Positions 48,501 to 61,639 of a stretch of DNA of 64,000 nucleotides are shown in pieces; the first letter of the stretch is position 1, and each line of letters starts with the position of its first letter. The notes beneath the pieces are model-generated. The model saw only the letters and a list, made by a program, of their open reading frames with translations. It was not told the DNA's origin and did no database searches. Location: contig NC_083601.1 in NCBI RefSeq assembly GCF_029168945.1, forward strand, positions 34,523,660-34,587,659. The letters are read 5' to 3'. This stretch comes from Cannabis sativa. Taxonomy: Eukaryota; Streptophyta; Magnoliopsida; Rosales; Cannabaceae. The position numbers were made by a program, and so were the translations under genes.

Positions 48501-49883
48501 ATAATGCTAATTCTTTTTCATCTTTTTTGTTTAGGTAAAACGTGTCAACGTATTAAAACAGAGGACAACTCATAAAACAAGATTAGTGTTACGAAAGAGT
48601 TCAAAATGCACAAAGGGCCGGATAAAAATCATCATTTAAAATTTTATGGTAAATCATTGCTTCGAAGAATGAGGGAAAAAAAAAGCCAAAACCATAGTGG
48701 TTAAAGAAAACAAATTTATCCATGATAGTAGGTGCAGAAAATTAACAACGGTTATCAAACAAACAAGAATAATCCAAAAATGAGGAAAAATTTTCAAAAA
48801 TAACTGTGGCTTATAAAGTATGCGGATTAGCATTCCCTACTGATTTATTGAAAGAGCAACCCACAAAATCACAAAGCAGAGAGCTGTGGCAGCTTAAATT
48901 GGACTGGATTTGCTTATGAATTAATCTAGTATTAGAAAATAATATATTTTATTGCTGCTATAAGCAATTATTGACAATAACTCCAATCTCAATTCTACTA
49001 TAATTTAGCAAAAGCAAATAATACTAATATATTATTTAGTAACGACTAACATCAGAGTCACCAAGTGTTGCATTATTAGAATTCTATGCTATTTTTTAAT
49101 GAGATGATAAGTTTTTTTTTTTGAAAAAAAATGGAAAATCAGAAAGTGATGGCTAACTCATCTTCATACCAAATCATTATATTACAAAGCCATTCTATCT
49201 TCTTCTTCTTTTGGATGTAGCATCTAATTAATTTGTAGTTTATATTATCTAAATATATTCATGTAATTTTTTTCCTTACAAAAAAGAAAAACCTGATACT
49301 TGTTTGTTTTGAAATCGTGTTATAAAATAAATTTTAAAACTAAAATTGACTATATATAATTGTCAAAATGAACAAAAATAATCAGAAACAAATTTAGTTC
49401 AACATAATTTTTATTTAAAGAAACTAATCAAACTAGTTCAATTTTGGTAAAATTAATTTTATTTATAATAAACATAATCAGATGTTTAGTTAATTATATT
49501 CAGCTAGATACAAACTGGATTATTTTATTCTGATTAGGAATTTCATATGCAGTTTTGTTTTTTTCTTCAGAAAAAAATTATACCTTATATATATATATTA
49601 AACAGTATAAATTATGAAATTTATAAATATATATTTGTGTAAATTAATATGAACGTGAACTAATTTTAAACATTTCTTTATCAATAATGCTAATACTAGT
49701 AAATTACAAATTTTATTATATATAACTAAAATATAGTTACACATATTTACAAAAACAGTACTCGTAATGCCGAACAACACCCACCTTAACAAATTACAAT
49801 TGTATAACCAGGATTGTCTGAAGGAACAAAATTTTTTATTTACGTACCTACCGATATATAATAATATATTTAGTGCTATAACT
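48501..49883. other. Intergenic, nothing recognised
   Basis: AT-rich; no coding sequence, RNA gene or bounded repeat recognised. Confidence 0.4.
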
Positions 49884-49987
49884 ACGTATTAGGTCGTATT
49901 GTATTATATTAAATTGTATTTTATATAATATTTTTATGTAATATTAATTTTTATGATAATACGATACAAACGACGTTCCAAACGAGT
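49884..49987. mobile_element. Palindromic MITE (CTCGTTTGG family), truncated copy
   Basis: Left arm begins inside the family at CGTATTAGGTCGTATTG, and the right end is ACGTTCCAAACGAG. The middle part present in 39144-39386 is deleted. Confidence 0.7.
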
Positions 49988-50129
49988 CATTAGTATTTAC
50001 TATTTCGGCGCATGACAAAATGTGGATAATTACTTATAATTTTGATTTAATGACAAAAAAAAAAATATCTGACAAAAAAAATGATACAAATAAATAAATA
50101 TTTTGAATTTTAATATTTCTTATGTTTAT

Positions 50130-50430
50130 CACAAACCTACTAAATAATAAAGCATTTGTCTTAAACTTTGATAATGTATTGAATTGTGTAAATTTTTTAA
50201 GGTGATAAAAATTCTTTCAAATTATAGAGATTGTTCGATTTAAAGACTTCGTACTATTTTACCGAAAGACGTCTAAAGTGGATGAAAGTTCTAAGAGCAC
50301 AATTTAGAATATATTAAAGTTTAGGGAGCACGATTTCAATTTGGTACATATATTAAAGTTCGAGAGACCTGATCTGTACACTGTACACGTCAAAGTTTAT
50401 GGATAAAAAATCTAATTAATCCTTTATTAA
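50130..50430. mobile_element. Diverged relative of MITE family A
   Basis: Contains the family's recurring phrases AAACTTTGATA, GTGGATGAAAGTTC, GAGCACAATTTAGAA and GTCAAAGTT in the same order, and ends near CTAATTAATCC. Much more diverged than the copies at 13519 and 37700. Confidence 0.6.
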
Positions 50431-53420
50431 AATTATTTAAGGATGAAAGATAAAGTTAGAGGAGCCCTTTTAAATATTTTTTTATGTTCCACTGTATTTA
50501 ATAAGAATGTTAACTACTTAAGCAAAATGTGTCAAAGCTGCTGAATGAAAATGTCAATCAGCAGTCAAAGAAAAACTTGCTTTACAATAGTTAAGCATAA
50601 GAAAAAATAAATATCCAATAAACTTAATATTACAAGCAAAAGAAATTATTCTCTTTACGATCGACAAATAATAATAATAAAAAAATACACAATAGAGGAC
50701 CAAGTAACCAAAAAAAAAAAAGACAAATAAATAAATTCAAACAACAATATTACACGCAAGGCAACAATAATACAAAGTTTAATATTATAATTTAGTAGTT
50801 GCACTTAATTTAATTAGAGAGTTATGTTTTGAGAATTGAGATGATAATAATATTATAGCTTAGGTGACGAAGTGAACGATCATGTGGCCAACGTTGGATT
50901 TCGATGGCCCCCTCCCCCCTTGGCTACGCGCTCATGGTAATGTGCGCCACATGCATATCCTATCATTACCCACATATTCATATTATCATCAGCTCATGGA
51001 TTTTATTTTAAGAGGAAATTACACTTTATACCCTTTTTATATTGTCCTCTTTTATTCTTACCATCTTTTTTAAAATCTATCATTTTTACCTCTTTTTTTA
51101 AACATTGTACCAATTTTGCCCATGTCACTTCAAGATACTCTCCATGTGACTCTCTTATGTCAGGGTATTTTAGGTACAACACATATAAAAAGAGGTATGT
51201 TTCAAAAAAATATAAACTTAAAGGCAAATTTAGTTAATTGATTAATAAAAGAGGCATTTTTCAACTTACCCCTTTATTTAAACTCTCCCCTTTTGGGCCT
51301 CTGGTACTACTCAAAGCTACCCATTCAAAATGTAATATTTTCTTTAGCTTACCACTATTTTTTTTTAGCCATCATTCTAAATGGCAGATCCACTTAGAAG
51401 CAAGGCGGATTAGTTGCCCCTTTTGAAAATAAAAATAGGAAAAATAATGTATATGCAATTTAATTAATTATGATATATATTTATAATAAAAGATGATATT
51501 TATAAATATAATATTAGTTTTAGTGTAATACATAAATTAGATTACATAGGGTAGTCAATTAGATTACATAGGGTAGTAGTCAGTTCAATTTTATCAAAAT
51601 CATTCTTTTTAGTTTATTTTTGCCCCAGGTTTAAAAAATAAAAATTACGATCCCTCACTTTAAATTCTAAATGCGCAATTCATTCTCATTTTGAGCAATA
51701 CACACACAATAATACTTGATTTTTATTTTACGTACTCATGTGAGAGAAATATCTCCTAAAATATCTTGATATTTTTAAGTATTCATGTAATCTCCAATAA
51801 TATCTCACTTAAACAAGTAAATCTCAATAAAAATCATATCTCAAAATGTCACTTTAAAATAATATATAATGCTATTTCCAACACTTTTGATATTACATGA
51901 TAATATTTATCATCCTTAATATAAATGAAAAAAAAAAATTATAAATCTCCTCTATAAATTAAAATAATTGATCCATCCAAATAATCATTATCTAATATGA
52001 TACTATGCTAAGCTAAAACATGGACCATTCTTTATTGGAACCAATAAGCGTTCTTTTTCGATTTGTTTTGATGTATTTACTTGGTTAGACAAATAAATGA
52101 TATATATTTATAATTTGACCAATAATTTATTTATGAGATACTATTAACTATAACTTCACACATACAATAAATATGAGAAGTTAATGTATAAAATGTACAC
52201 ACAATACAAAAAGAATAATTTAAATACGGGGAAAATGGGAGAAATATATTTTAAAAAGGACGTGTGCCACCATTAATAATGGTGAAAGCTCAGTTCCAAA
52301 GGAAAAAAATCCCCTCCTATTTTCTTTTTTTTTACTACTATTAGTATATATACAGGATATGAGTATATGAGGGTTGTTTATAAAAAAGAAATCCGATGTT
52401 GTTATCTTTTAAAAGGGAGGAGAATACAATTCAACAAAACACAAATCATAATATCTCAAGCCAGATCACAAAAATACAAAATTGTTTTGACCTCTTTATT
52501 TAATTAACACTAACTATATAGAGCATGGAAGAAGGCTTTATGTGGTGTGGCAACTTTGATTGTATATGTGGGCACACATATAAAGAAGAGATGAATAATT
52601 AGGATGAGAAGAAAGGGTTCCATTCCAATTGGCATTTCGAAGTTTTCCACTCCCTCCTTTTGACTTCTTAAAAAATATGGCTGGCCGCACAAGGAACACG
52701 ACACACTAAAACTCTCCCACCAAACAACTATATAATGCTTTAGTTTCTTTAATAATAAAAAAAAAAAAAGAAAAAGGAAGAAAAATTCCCACCCAAACTA
52801 CCACTCGTACGTATATGTCCTTGCTGAAAACCTTACTGAGTTTTGCAGCTTGCACGTGTTTGAAAGGCAGCTACAGCCTACAGCACCATTTGTTTTAGTG
52901 AAACGTTTTTGTAAATCTCTGTGAAATCTATTCTCCCATGAAATATATGTAAATGAGAAATTGTTATCTAAAATGGGAACACGTGAGATTTATTGAAATC
53001 TTACATGAAACTAGAGAAACAAACAGATTAGTATGTGAATGGACACATGGAGATAGGATGGTAGTTGTCCCTCACTTCTATATTTTTTTTACAATTTTCA
53101 TTTTTATATATAATAATTTATTCTCTAAATTATTATTTTATTTCTTACCCAATAAACGATATTTCTGAATTGGCCATGAAGCTTGTAATGGATCTCTTTC
53201 ATCGTACAAATTATTTTTTTCTCCTCATGTTTAAATTTCAATGAGACTTTTGGAAACACATTTGGCTTATGAAATTGTAAAATCCTAACACTCCCATTTT
53301 ATAGATTGTAACATCCAAAACTTCAGTTAAATTTTCCTTAAAGTCGACTAATCTTGTGGTCGAACTCCCTTTAGTCATGGTAATTGAGTTTTAAATGCTT
53401 GAGGTCGAGGGAGACATCAA
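50431..53420. other. Intergenic, no supported gene
   Basis: AT-rich. A short GC-richer patch at 50875-50955 has a small minus-strand frame without recognisable similarity. Other short ORFs (52510-52704, 52953-53168) show no domain or codon bias. A T-rich region near 52320 and an A run near 52758 are the only simple repeats. Confidence 0.4.
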
Positions 53421-53653
53421 GGGCTCGTTTGGAACGCCGTATTAAATCGAATTTTATTGTATTGTATTATATTGAATTGAATTATATATCATATTTTTAT
53501 ATAATACTATGTTAAACTTTAATTTATACTAAAATATCATATATTTAGGTGTTCATAAAAGTTAATACCACAAATAGTTTTACATAAAAATATTGCATAA
53601 AATACAATTCAAGATAATACAATACAATACAATACGACTATCTAAACGAACCC
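53421..53653. mobile_element. Palindromic MITE (CTCGTTTGG family), copy 2
   Basis: 233 bp. It starts GGGCTCGTTTGGAACGCCG and ends CTAAACGAACCC; inner arms have the TATTG/CAATA repeats and a shared centre (AATATCATATATTTAGGTG) in opposite orientation to 39144-39386. Confidence 0.88.
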
Positions 53654-54448
53654 CAAATGTGCTTTGTTGCTAAAGCAACTACTTTATTTCGAAAAATACA
53701 CTCCAACAAATTTTCAAACTCCCGAGGAAAAAGTCAACTATCTTTTGGTTGAACTTCAATAGTGATATTTCTAATAGAATAGCATATAGATTTAGATTTT
53801 AGACTCAGTTCTAAGAGTGACAGCAATTATGTCGATACACAAGAAATAGTTTTTTGATATTTTCTCGAATTAATTATTTTCTTTTTGGTCACTTAACTCT
53901 TGTTCCTTTCTACATTAATTTGCAAAATGTATTACTTTTTCTAACAGCATCATCCATCTTAATAAGAAAGAAAGTCTCCTTATTTGTCATCAAACATCAA
54001 ATGACACAACAGTAGAGTTTGCCAAAAATACCCATTAATTATTGTTTAACTAAAAACAGCCAAGCAACATATCCTGCCACGATATATATTGCATGGCATG
54101 GCCTTCAGTTCAGCCTTTCAGACATATCATCACTAAAATAAAATAAAATTACACCACAACAAGACACATCCAAACAGTTTCTTACCTACTCTATTCTAAA
54201 TCTTTATGAAGTTAAGACTCTCTTCAATGTACAACTATCTTTCAGAGGCCATCTCAGCACTCTAAAATTCTAATAATTAGAAAAGCATCAGTTCTTGTAT
54301 GACACCTAACTCGCAAGTAAAATTAGAGAAATTAGTTTTTCTGTTGAGCCGTTTCATTCTCCTCCTGCTTATTGTTAGCAGTAATTTTGGGCTTGAAATA
54401 TGCCAAAACTACATAATTAAAGAGACCACCCAAAAACTAGCCCCTTGA
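53654..54448. other. Intergenic and 3' flank of the GBF gene
   Basis: No gene recognised. The part from about 54200 is likely the 3' UTR of the minus-strand bZIP gene. Confidence 0.4.
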
Positions 54449-57400
54449 TCAGCCCGCCACCACAGCATCAGCTCTCGGATTTGCATCCAGGAGTTGATGT
54501 AGCTTAGTCCCTGGTTTTGAGTTTTTCTCATACATGCCATTGTCTGTCTCGGCAGTCCTATCAATGGAACCAGAGTTATTAACTCGGGACAGTAAATTTT
54601 CTGTACTTATAGGTTGAGTCCTCTTGTCGACCTTGTTCATTACAATCTCTTCTGTACGCCCAAGTTTTGCGTCTTCCAGCTTACCCTGTTTATCAAAACG
54701 AGACTCGAGTACTAAGCATTGATATAGTTGGAAAAATTCATCAGTTCTTTGAAGAAGTAATTCAGGAAATGTATGAAGAATGTACCACTAGTTTAGTGTT
54801 CTCAAGCCTCAGCTTCTCCGAGTTCTCTGTTAATCGATTTAATTCTACTTTAAGTGTTTCGTTCTCAGAAGTCAACGATTCAACTTTGCGTGCAAGATCT
54901 TCAGTCTCAGCCTGAGCATGAAAAATGAAAAAATTGAGTCCGGTAAAACAGAAGAAGTTGTATCTTTCTTTCAATAAAGAAACAATTTATCTTTTTTATA
55001 TTTGGCCCTGGCAGTTCGACCTGGCAAACTCCCAGTGGAGACGCTGTTTATGTCTTTCACGAAAAACAATAGTCATAGAAGACTACAACATATATTCATC
55101 AAACAAGCCAATTTCACATTATCTCATACCTGCTTCCTCAACCTTGATCTCCTAGCAGATTCTCGGTTAGACTGTTTCCTTCTTTCACGCTTCAGCTCCC
55201 GATCATTCTGAACATATTCCAGTAACCCCAATTAAGATTTTTCTTGAAAATGTGCGTAGAACAATAAATATATTGTGACAACAGAAAAGCATATCAAGGC
55301 AATACCTGCACCCAGGAGTCCGAAGGCAAAACTGTACAGGCTTGGTTGAAGCCAGAAGGACTTGTCTTGGGGCTCAAGTTAGTAGGGTTTCTGAGATCAA
55401 ATGCCGTGGTCATACCAGGAGAAACTATAGGTCCAACCAACTTTGCTGGTACGCCAGCAGCAGAGAGAGATGCACCCATTGTCTTATCAGAAACTGAGTT
55501 GACCCGCTTCTCAGTTTTCTCATCTCCTATTGTTGTATATTAACGGATACAGGTATTAGAGCATAATCCAACACAAAAAGATTCCAATTTCAGTACAAGG
55601 TTCAAGTACTAGTATAAAAAAAACCATCCTTGTGGACTTGGGTATAACCAACTAAATCCCCATTATAATGCCGCGGGTTCAGAAGGACAAAAATTTGATA
55701 AAAACTGCCACTCAAATGCAAGGTGTGATTTTATAAAAAAAAAAAAAAAAATGGAAGGTATGATAATAATTTTTGCCATTGCACCAAGTGATAATTCGTC
55801 TTACTGGTTAGAAAGTAGTGATAAAAGACCCCTTATGTCATTATTAATAAAGATATAACTGCTTAGGGGAAGAAAAAAATACCTGTAGTTGGTGTCTCCT
55901 CACGACTTCTTTTTCTTCTGATTTGATTTGCCTGCTGAACACAACACAATTTAATTAGTGTAAAAAAACTCAATCCATCACCAAAGTATATATGTTCTAC
56001 AACAATTGATAAAGTCAACATGACAGAGATGTTAATAAAAGGGGAAATCCCTCACCCCAGAAGTATGCCCATCACTGCCATCACTTGAACCTTCTGTCTC
56101 CGTACTGCAAATTATTCATAATTTCAAATTAGCAGAGTAAGATAGAAGAAAAACATCCTACAAAGTGCCATTTGAAAACGAAAAATCTCCCGGACATGTG
56201 AAGTATTCTAGTACATTGAACGCCAATAGATTAGTCCACAACAAATCATTTAGGCTATCAATGATTAGGGAATAAATACTTTTTGAACAAACCTTTGTGA
56301 CAGCATCTCTTCAGCCCTACTCTCGACATTACCATTGCCTATCGACATGGAAAGTGAATCAAAACCTTTCATCTTTTTCTCCAACTCTTTCTCTGAATTT
56401 CCAGACGATTTTGTAGGCATTTCCACACTCACAGTCACAGGAGTAACACCCAGCTGCATCATATAACAAGTAATTGCACATTTACTAAGAATGCATTCAA
56501 TGTACAGACATGAAGGAACTAAAAGATGAGGATATACTTACAGCAGGCGATGATGGAACCCCATGACCATGTGCTCCCTAAATGGAAAGGAAAATTGCTA
56601 AGTAAGAGGAACTTGGGATACAAATGCTTGAAGTTTATTAGGCGGAAAAGAAACCAAAGGAACAAAAAAAATGGAGTGAATCAACAATGAGGGAACCAAG
56701 CATATATCTATTTAGTACAGCAACCAAAAGACTTCTGGTAGATAATAGATATGCTAGTTTTGAGATAGAGAAGGTGAAAGTTACAGACTTTTATACTCAA
56801 ACTATGAACACCCGGGGGATAGTGTCTCACCCTTAATTAAAGAAAGAAAACAGAAGTCTGATATCATTTTTTTTCTTCTTTATGAAAAACTCTGTTTATT
56901 AGAAGAGCATAAACACTTACAAGAGGGACTCGAGGATGTGCATAGACATTGCCATGTGGGTAGATTGCCGCATAAGGCGTCCCAAAAGAGGGCATCATAG
57001 GCTGGAAAAATTATTGAAGAAGTCAGATGATAACACAAAGAAAAAATGAGAAACACAACATTCAAGGAGAGAACTTCTTAATGCTTTGATGCTATGGAAA
57101 TTACCTGTGGTGGACCCCATAGATAGGGATGAGGAGCATGGCCAGAAGCTACAGCTGAGTTGTAGTATTGGGGGAGAGCAACTCTTGGACCATAATATGC
57201 CTGAAAATGCAATAAATGTTATTGAAATGATTACAAGGACCAATCCACATAAAATCTGCATTTGATTAAGCGAAACATGAAGGGTAGATAGGTAACCTGC
57301 ATAGCAGCCCAATCAGGGTATACGTGAACATTGGCCTGATTAGTAGGAGTCGTCTGATCCTGGAGATACAAAAAGATATACCAACAGTAAGAAAAAGTCT

Positions 57401-57567
57401 CAATTAATGGTGCACCTAGAATAAAAGAAACCTACATAATAATTAAGCAAACAAGACTGATGCTTTTTGTAAATCAGAAAAGAAAATTTCTGCCCTCATC
57501 TTACCGGAGTTGCAGGCGGAGAAGTTTTCTCGAATTTAGCAGACTTTCCCTCTTCGTCATTTCCCAT
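54449..57567 (-). CDS. GBF3: G-box binding factor, bZIP group G (GBF3-like)
   Basis: Twelve coding exons: 57505-57567, 57297-57359, 57105-57200, 56921-57001, 56542-56577, 56293-56453, 56056-56104, 55883-55931, 55306-55526, 55130-55207, 54786-54911 and 54449-54685. They join to 1260 bp and 419 residues. The N-terminus (MGNDEEGKSAKFEK) and a proline-rich region with YPDWAAMQAYYGPRV and YAAIYPHGNVYAHPRVP (about residues 36-105) mark plant GBFs. A conserved KMKGFDSLSMSIGNGN block follows. The basic region is at 274-299 (KQSNRESARRSRLRKQ). The zipper has leucines at 305, 312, 319, 326 and 333. The C-terminus has KLHQLLDANPRADAV. GBFs bind CACGTG as dimers in the nucleus, in light and ABA responses. 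Closest recalled match is Arabidopsis GBF3. Confidence 0.95.
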
Positions 57568-58494
57568 AGTCCAGTACCGACCTGGATTGTTTCAAATACA
57601 ATTCAAGGGTATGCTGGAGATTTCTTGATAGATGAATCACACTATTATACAGATATTTTGAAGGCCAACTTAGCTTCCTACATCAAATTGTACACAAGCC
57701 AAATTGTAAGAAAGAACAAAACCAAAAACAAATGATATTAGAGACTAGAGTTACATTTTTTTAAACTGATTTATTGATCAATATTAATTCATATGCTAAA
57801 TTACTGTTAATTTATGTTTCGAAACCAAACGACCGGACCAACATAATAATAAGCTCAATAATACCGTGACAAGCTTAGAAATGCTTGAGAGAATATATCA
57901 TTACATCAAAGAAACATGAAACGATCAGGTGTTTCTGCTGTAAACACAAATTCACAGCAGAAACAGCTGATCATAATGTTTCTGCAAATTCTCAATTGGT
58001 GCCTCAACACTAAATGCATATCGAAGCTTATATCAGTGCCCTATGAATTGATAGACACGCCCCACAGATTCGAAATCACAAGTAATAAGAAAATTATTTA
58101 ATTGTCTACTGTGGTTTGATGCTTTTAAAACTTAGAAAGTCCTTTCTAATATACTTTACCAATGGATTTAAAATTAACAGACCCAAAATTATTTTGGACC
58201 AAAAATCAAAAAAATTATTTAGACCAAAAAGGCCCAAAGCAACAACCAGTAAGGATTTCAAAACTAAACGATATTCTATCGCGTCAGCTATCACGATTCA
58301 CTAAGGAATGAAAACGAAACTCGTTATGCAGCACGTGGACACCAGAAAAGTTCCACAAGAATCAGAACACAAGCCTTCATCTTTTTTTTTTAACATCCTA
58401 CTCATGAACCAACAAAAAATCATCATTATTATTTTCTAAATTTTATTTAACTATTAGCACATCATTTTCCTTGAAGAATGCACAAGTATTTTTC

Positions 58495-58527
<33 letters not shown>

Positions 58528-59500
58528 CAATTTGTGCCCCCCAAATATTTTTTTTTTCTAAAAAAAAAAAAGAGAAAAAAGAATCTGAAAATTACTGAAT
58601 CACAATACACGACAAATTCAAGGTCAGTATAGTCTTTCCGCCATCTCAGTTGATAATAAGGTGCCAGTAGGGTAAGAAAGTTTAATCTGAAAGACTGAAA
58701 CGGGTAGTCTGGATGCTGAAAGACAAAAACACCCTCGACGAGAAATTTTTTGACAATATATTAATTTTTATTTTTTTTGCAAAGAGACAATATATTAATT
58801 TAACTCAACCCCTTAATTTATATAATTATTTATCTCCAACTAAATCTAAAGCAATCAACGTTTAAAAATGGATTAAGTTTCACAAATATAATTGAATTTA
58901 TTCGAGAAGAGACAGAAATTGAGGAAAACATAGACACTGAATCAGCTAATGAAACTGAGCTTTCCAAGTAAAACGATCCAGTTATGTTGAAGATCTAATT
59001 AAGCATCAACTTTAATCATCCTTTTCTTCTTCTTCGTTAAAAATATCTACCTATTTCTTGCACTGATAGTACTAGAGATTTCTGTTCCTTTGATTTCTAA
59101 TGACAAAACATCAAAGGCATAATTTCTTGCTCCCTGCATTTGTCCTTGAAAGATACCAAAATTCTGGAATTTAAACTCTTCCACATACTTTCCACCTCAC
59201 TTTCATCAAACTAAAAAACACTCAAAAGGAAATAAAAAGAAAAGGCAGAAAATCGCGGCAACATTATACTAAATCTACAAGAAGAAAAAATACAGGAAAA
59301 AGGAAGAACTCCGATAAAAAATTTAACATACCTCTTGACTCTAAATTCCGAAAACCTCCACCTCCAAATTAAATTTCCTGAAAAATATTATCTCTAAGAG
59401 CTTCAACTATCGTCAATGGCGAAATCACCGAGCTTCATAGCCTCAGCATTTCTCTGTCTTTCTCTCTCTACAACGTTGTGGCTTTCTTTTCACACATAAA
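57568..59500 (-). promoter_or_regulatory. Leader of the GBF gene with probable 5' UTR intron
   Basis: Upstream of the start codon an acceptor TCCAG|GTCGG lies at 57581-57583. A strong donor GAG|GTATGT lies at about 59331, so a non-coding exon from 59332 to about 59470 and an intron of about 1.75 kb are likely. The leader exon holds two tiny upstream ORFs on the minus strand (about 59421-59449): one of 4 codons and one of 11 codons (MKLGDFAIDDS). A CACGTG at 58332-58337 lies inside the proposed intron. A poly(A) run of about 26 bp is at 58501-58527. The splice assignment is inferred. Confidence 0.5.
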
Positions 59501-59564
59501 AAATAGAATGAAGCGAAAGAGAGAGAGGTGGGGGCTGAAGAAGAAGAAGAAGAGCGCCAAGCCA

Positions 59565-59790
59565 ACTTCCACGTCATCGTACACGTGTCTTCAGCGTAAG
59601 CGGTTTTATACGGTACGCCGTATATACGAGGGGCGTGGTGGTTGTTGATGTGGCCCATCGATATTCGCGCTATTAAAATTGTTTATTCCAGTTTATTTAG
59701 ATCCGTACACGTGTTAGTTGATTAGTCGATCTACGCGTCCAGGGGTCTAGGGTCCAACATATTCCCACCCGTCATGTGGCTGACGTGGTC
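59565..59790 (-). promoter_or_regulatory. Cluster of ACGT/G-box elements in the GBF promoter
   Basis: CACGTG cores at 59582-59587 and 59708-59713, a CCACGTCA at about 59570 and a TGACGTGG at about 59780 lie just upstream of the proposed transcription start. G-boxes are the binding sites of the GBF family itself, which suggests auto- or cross-regulation and response to light or ABA. Confidence 0.5.
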
Positions 59791-60220
59791 CTTGTCATTA
59801 AATTAATCTCGTCTATTAAATAGTATTTATTTCTTTTTCATTTTGGCAAAACAAAATACTTTATTAACTGGAATTAATTTGCCCTTTGGAATCCATGTCT
59901 GGTCACCCACCACAGCCACCATCCAGGGACTCTTTCGATATTTTCCGTAAATCCTCTGCCAAATTTTTTAATTATTTATTTATAAACATCTTTATTAGCA
60001 GCGAAGAATGATTTGGCGGATTTTTTTTTTCCGTGATCTGTAGCATGATTTGGCGGATAGAATTTTAACACAGTAGTGGAATATATCTTTATAAAGTCTT
60101 AATTTGCATGTATGGTTTTGACACGTGTTATGTGCCACAGTGCATGTACCGTCAAATTCAATATTTATTGTTCTTTCAAACAAAAAAATATTTATTATAT
60201 ATTTCCGTGAAATCTTATGG
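59791..60220. other. Intergenic, nothing recognised
   Basis: AT-rich with no gene; one more CACGTG near 60123. Confidence 0.4.
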
Positions 60221-60480
60221 ATAATTAAATAAGTTACAGTTTTTTACAAAAAAAAAAAATTAAAAGTTTTACAATTTTTTATAAAAACAATTAAAAAAAA
60301 ATACATAAAAATAAAATTAAAATATCAATAAAAAATAACATATAAATAACAACAAATGAATAACAGTATAACATAAAAAGACCGTATTTTTTTAAATAAA
60401 ATTATAAAAATTATAAAAATATTTAAAATTTCCTAAAATCATAATTTTATAATTTTTGTGTATTTGTGAAATAATCCCTC
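60221..60480 (-). mobile_element. MITE/repeat family E, copy 2
   Basis: Reverse-oriented relative of 36114-36440. The block ATTTTTGTGTATTTGTGAAA(TAATCCC) at its right end is the exact complement of the left end of copy 1, and the interior aligns with gaps. Confidence 0.6.
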
Positions 60481-61639
60481 TAATAATAGGATAAAAAAAT
60501 TGTAAAAAGAAATAATTAGTTTATCAATACAATAAGGGATTTAGCTAAATAAATAAATACTATTTTAGATTAGAATCAATTTAAAATAATTTAAAATTTT
60601 CTATTTATTAAATTAAAAATTAATAATAATCTAATTAAAAGTGCTATGATATGCATAATAATCTTTTCATGTTCGAAATTATCTTTTTAGAGAACATTAG
60701 AAACTATTTTTAAATTGGTAAAAAAAAATTAATAAAAGTTGAATTTAGAGTTTGTTTTATACCATTTAAAAAAAATACATAATCTAAATTATCATTTTAC
60801 AACATAAATAATCCAATTTATATCTTTTACAAATCATAAAATTTAAAATAATATTAAGAAAACACACACACACACAAATAAAGGGGAAAGTTTCGGCTTG
60901 ATATCAAAACGTGTTCTTGTTATCATTTAAATAAATACATATTTGATATCAGGATCTTAAGGTATTCCTTATTTATTTGAATGAGATGAAAATTACACGT
61001 AGATCATTTGTAGTGTAGTGTATTATTTTATTTGCAGTACTTGTTTTTTTCTTTGGAGAAACTTATTTCAATACTTAAAACGACACACCGCATTTCTTGT
61101 CACTAACTAGTCTCCAATTTAAGTGCTCCAATTTAAATTAATCAAGATAACGGGAATTGTATTAAGTTGATTACAACCAATCCTTACAATATATATAAAC
61201 CTTTTTATTTATTTATTTTTAGAGAAATGGTCCTAACATTTTCACTTTGTTAGAGAAAATCTCTAAGAAAGGGAAGAAGAAACAAAAACCCACAGGGTCA
61301 AGATTTTAAGTCGGTACGATAACCCATTGATTCACTAGAATAAAAGCGAGCTGCATTGGGGTTAGCAGCATTTTAAACCAAAAAAGTGATTCACTTGCTT
61401 TCAAGCTGTATAGCGATCCTAAGAGATCAGATCATAAAATTAAAGAGCTGAATTAATCACAAATTAGAATCTCGTCCTACCAATAATAAAAATAGCATTG
61501 AAACTACCACTAGAACGATCAAGTTGTAGTTAAACAATCTCTAGTGAGAGATTCGGTCAACTGAGTCGGTCAAATGAGATTTACATTCTCAATTGTTTTT
61601 ATAAAAGATTCTATTATAGACCTTGGCATTTGTTGCTTG
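60481..61639. other. Intergenic, nothing recognised
   Basis: AT-rich; a short (CA)n at about 60863-60875. The missing 5' half of the decayed Copia element to the right might once have lain here, but I recognise none of it. Confidence 0.35.

Noticed and set aside
50875..50990. Short GC-richer minus-strand frames, possible small peptide
   Set aside because: Only about 20-35 codons, two frames equally open, and no signal peptide or known peptide motif.
59443..59658. Minus-strand 71-codon ORF upstream of the GBF gene
   Set aside because: It lies across the proposed promoter and start site, is Ser-rich from a GAA/TTC run and has no domain.
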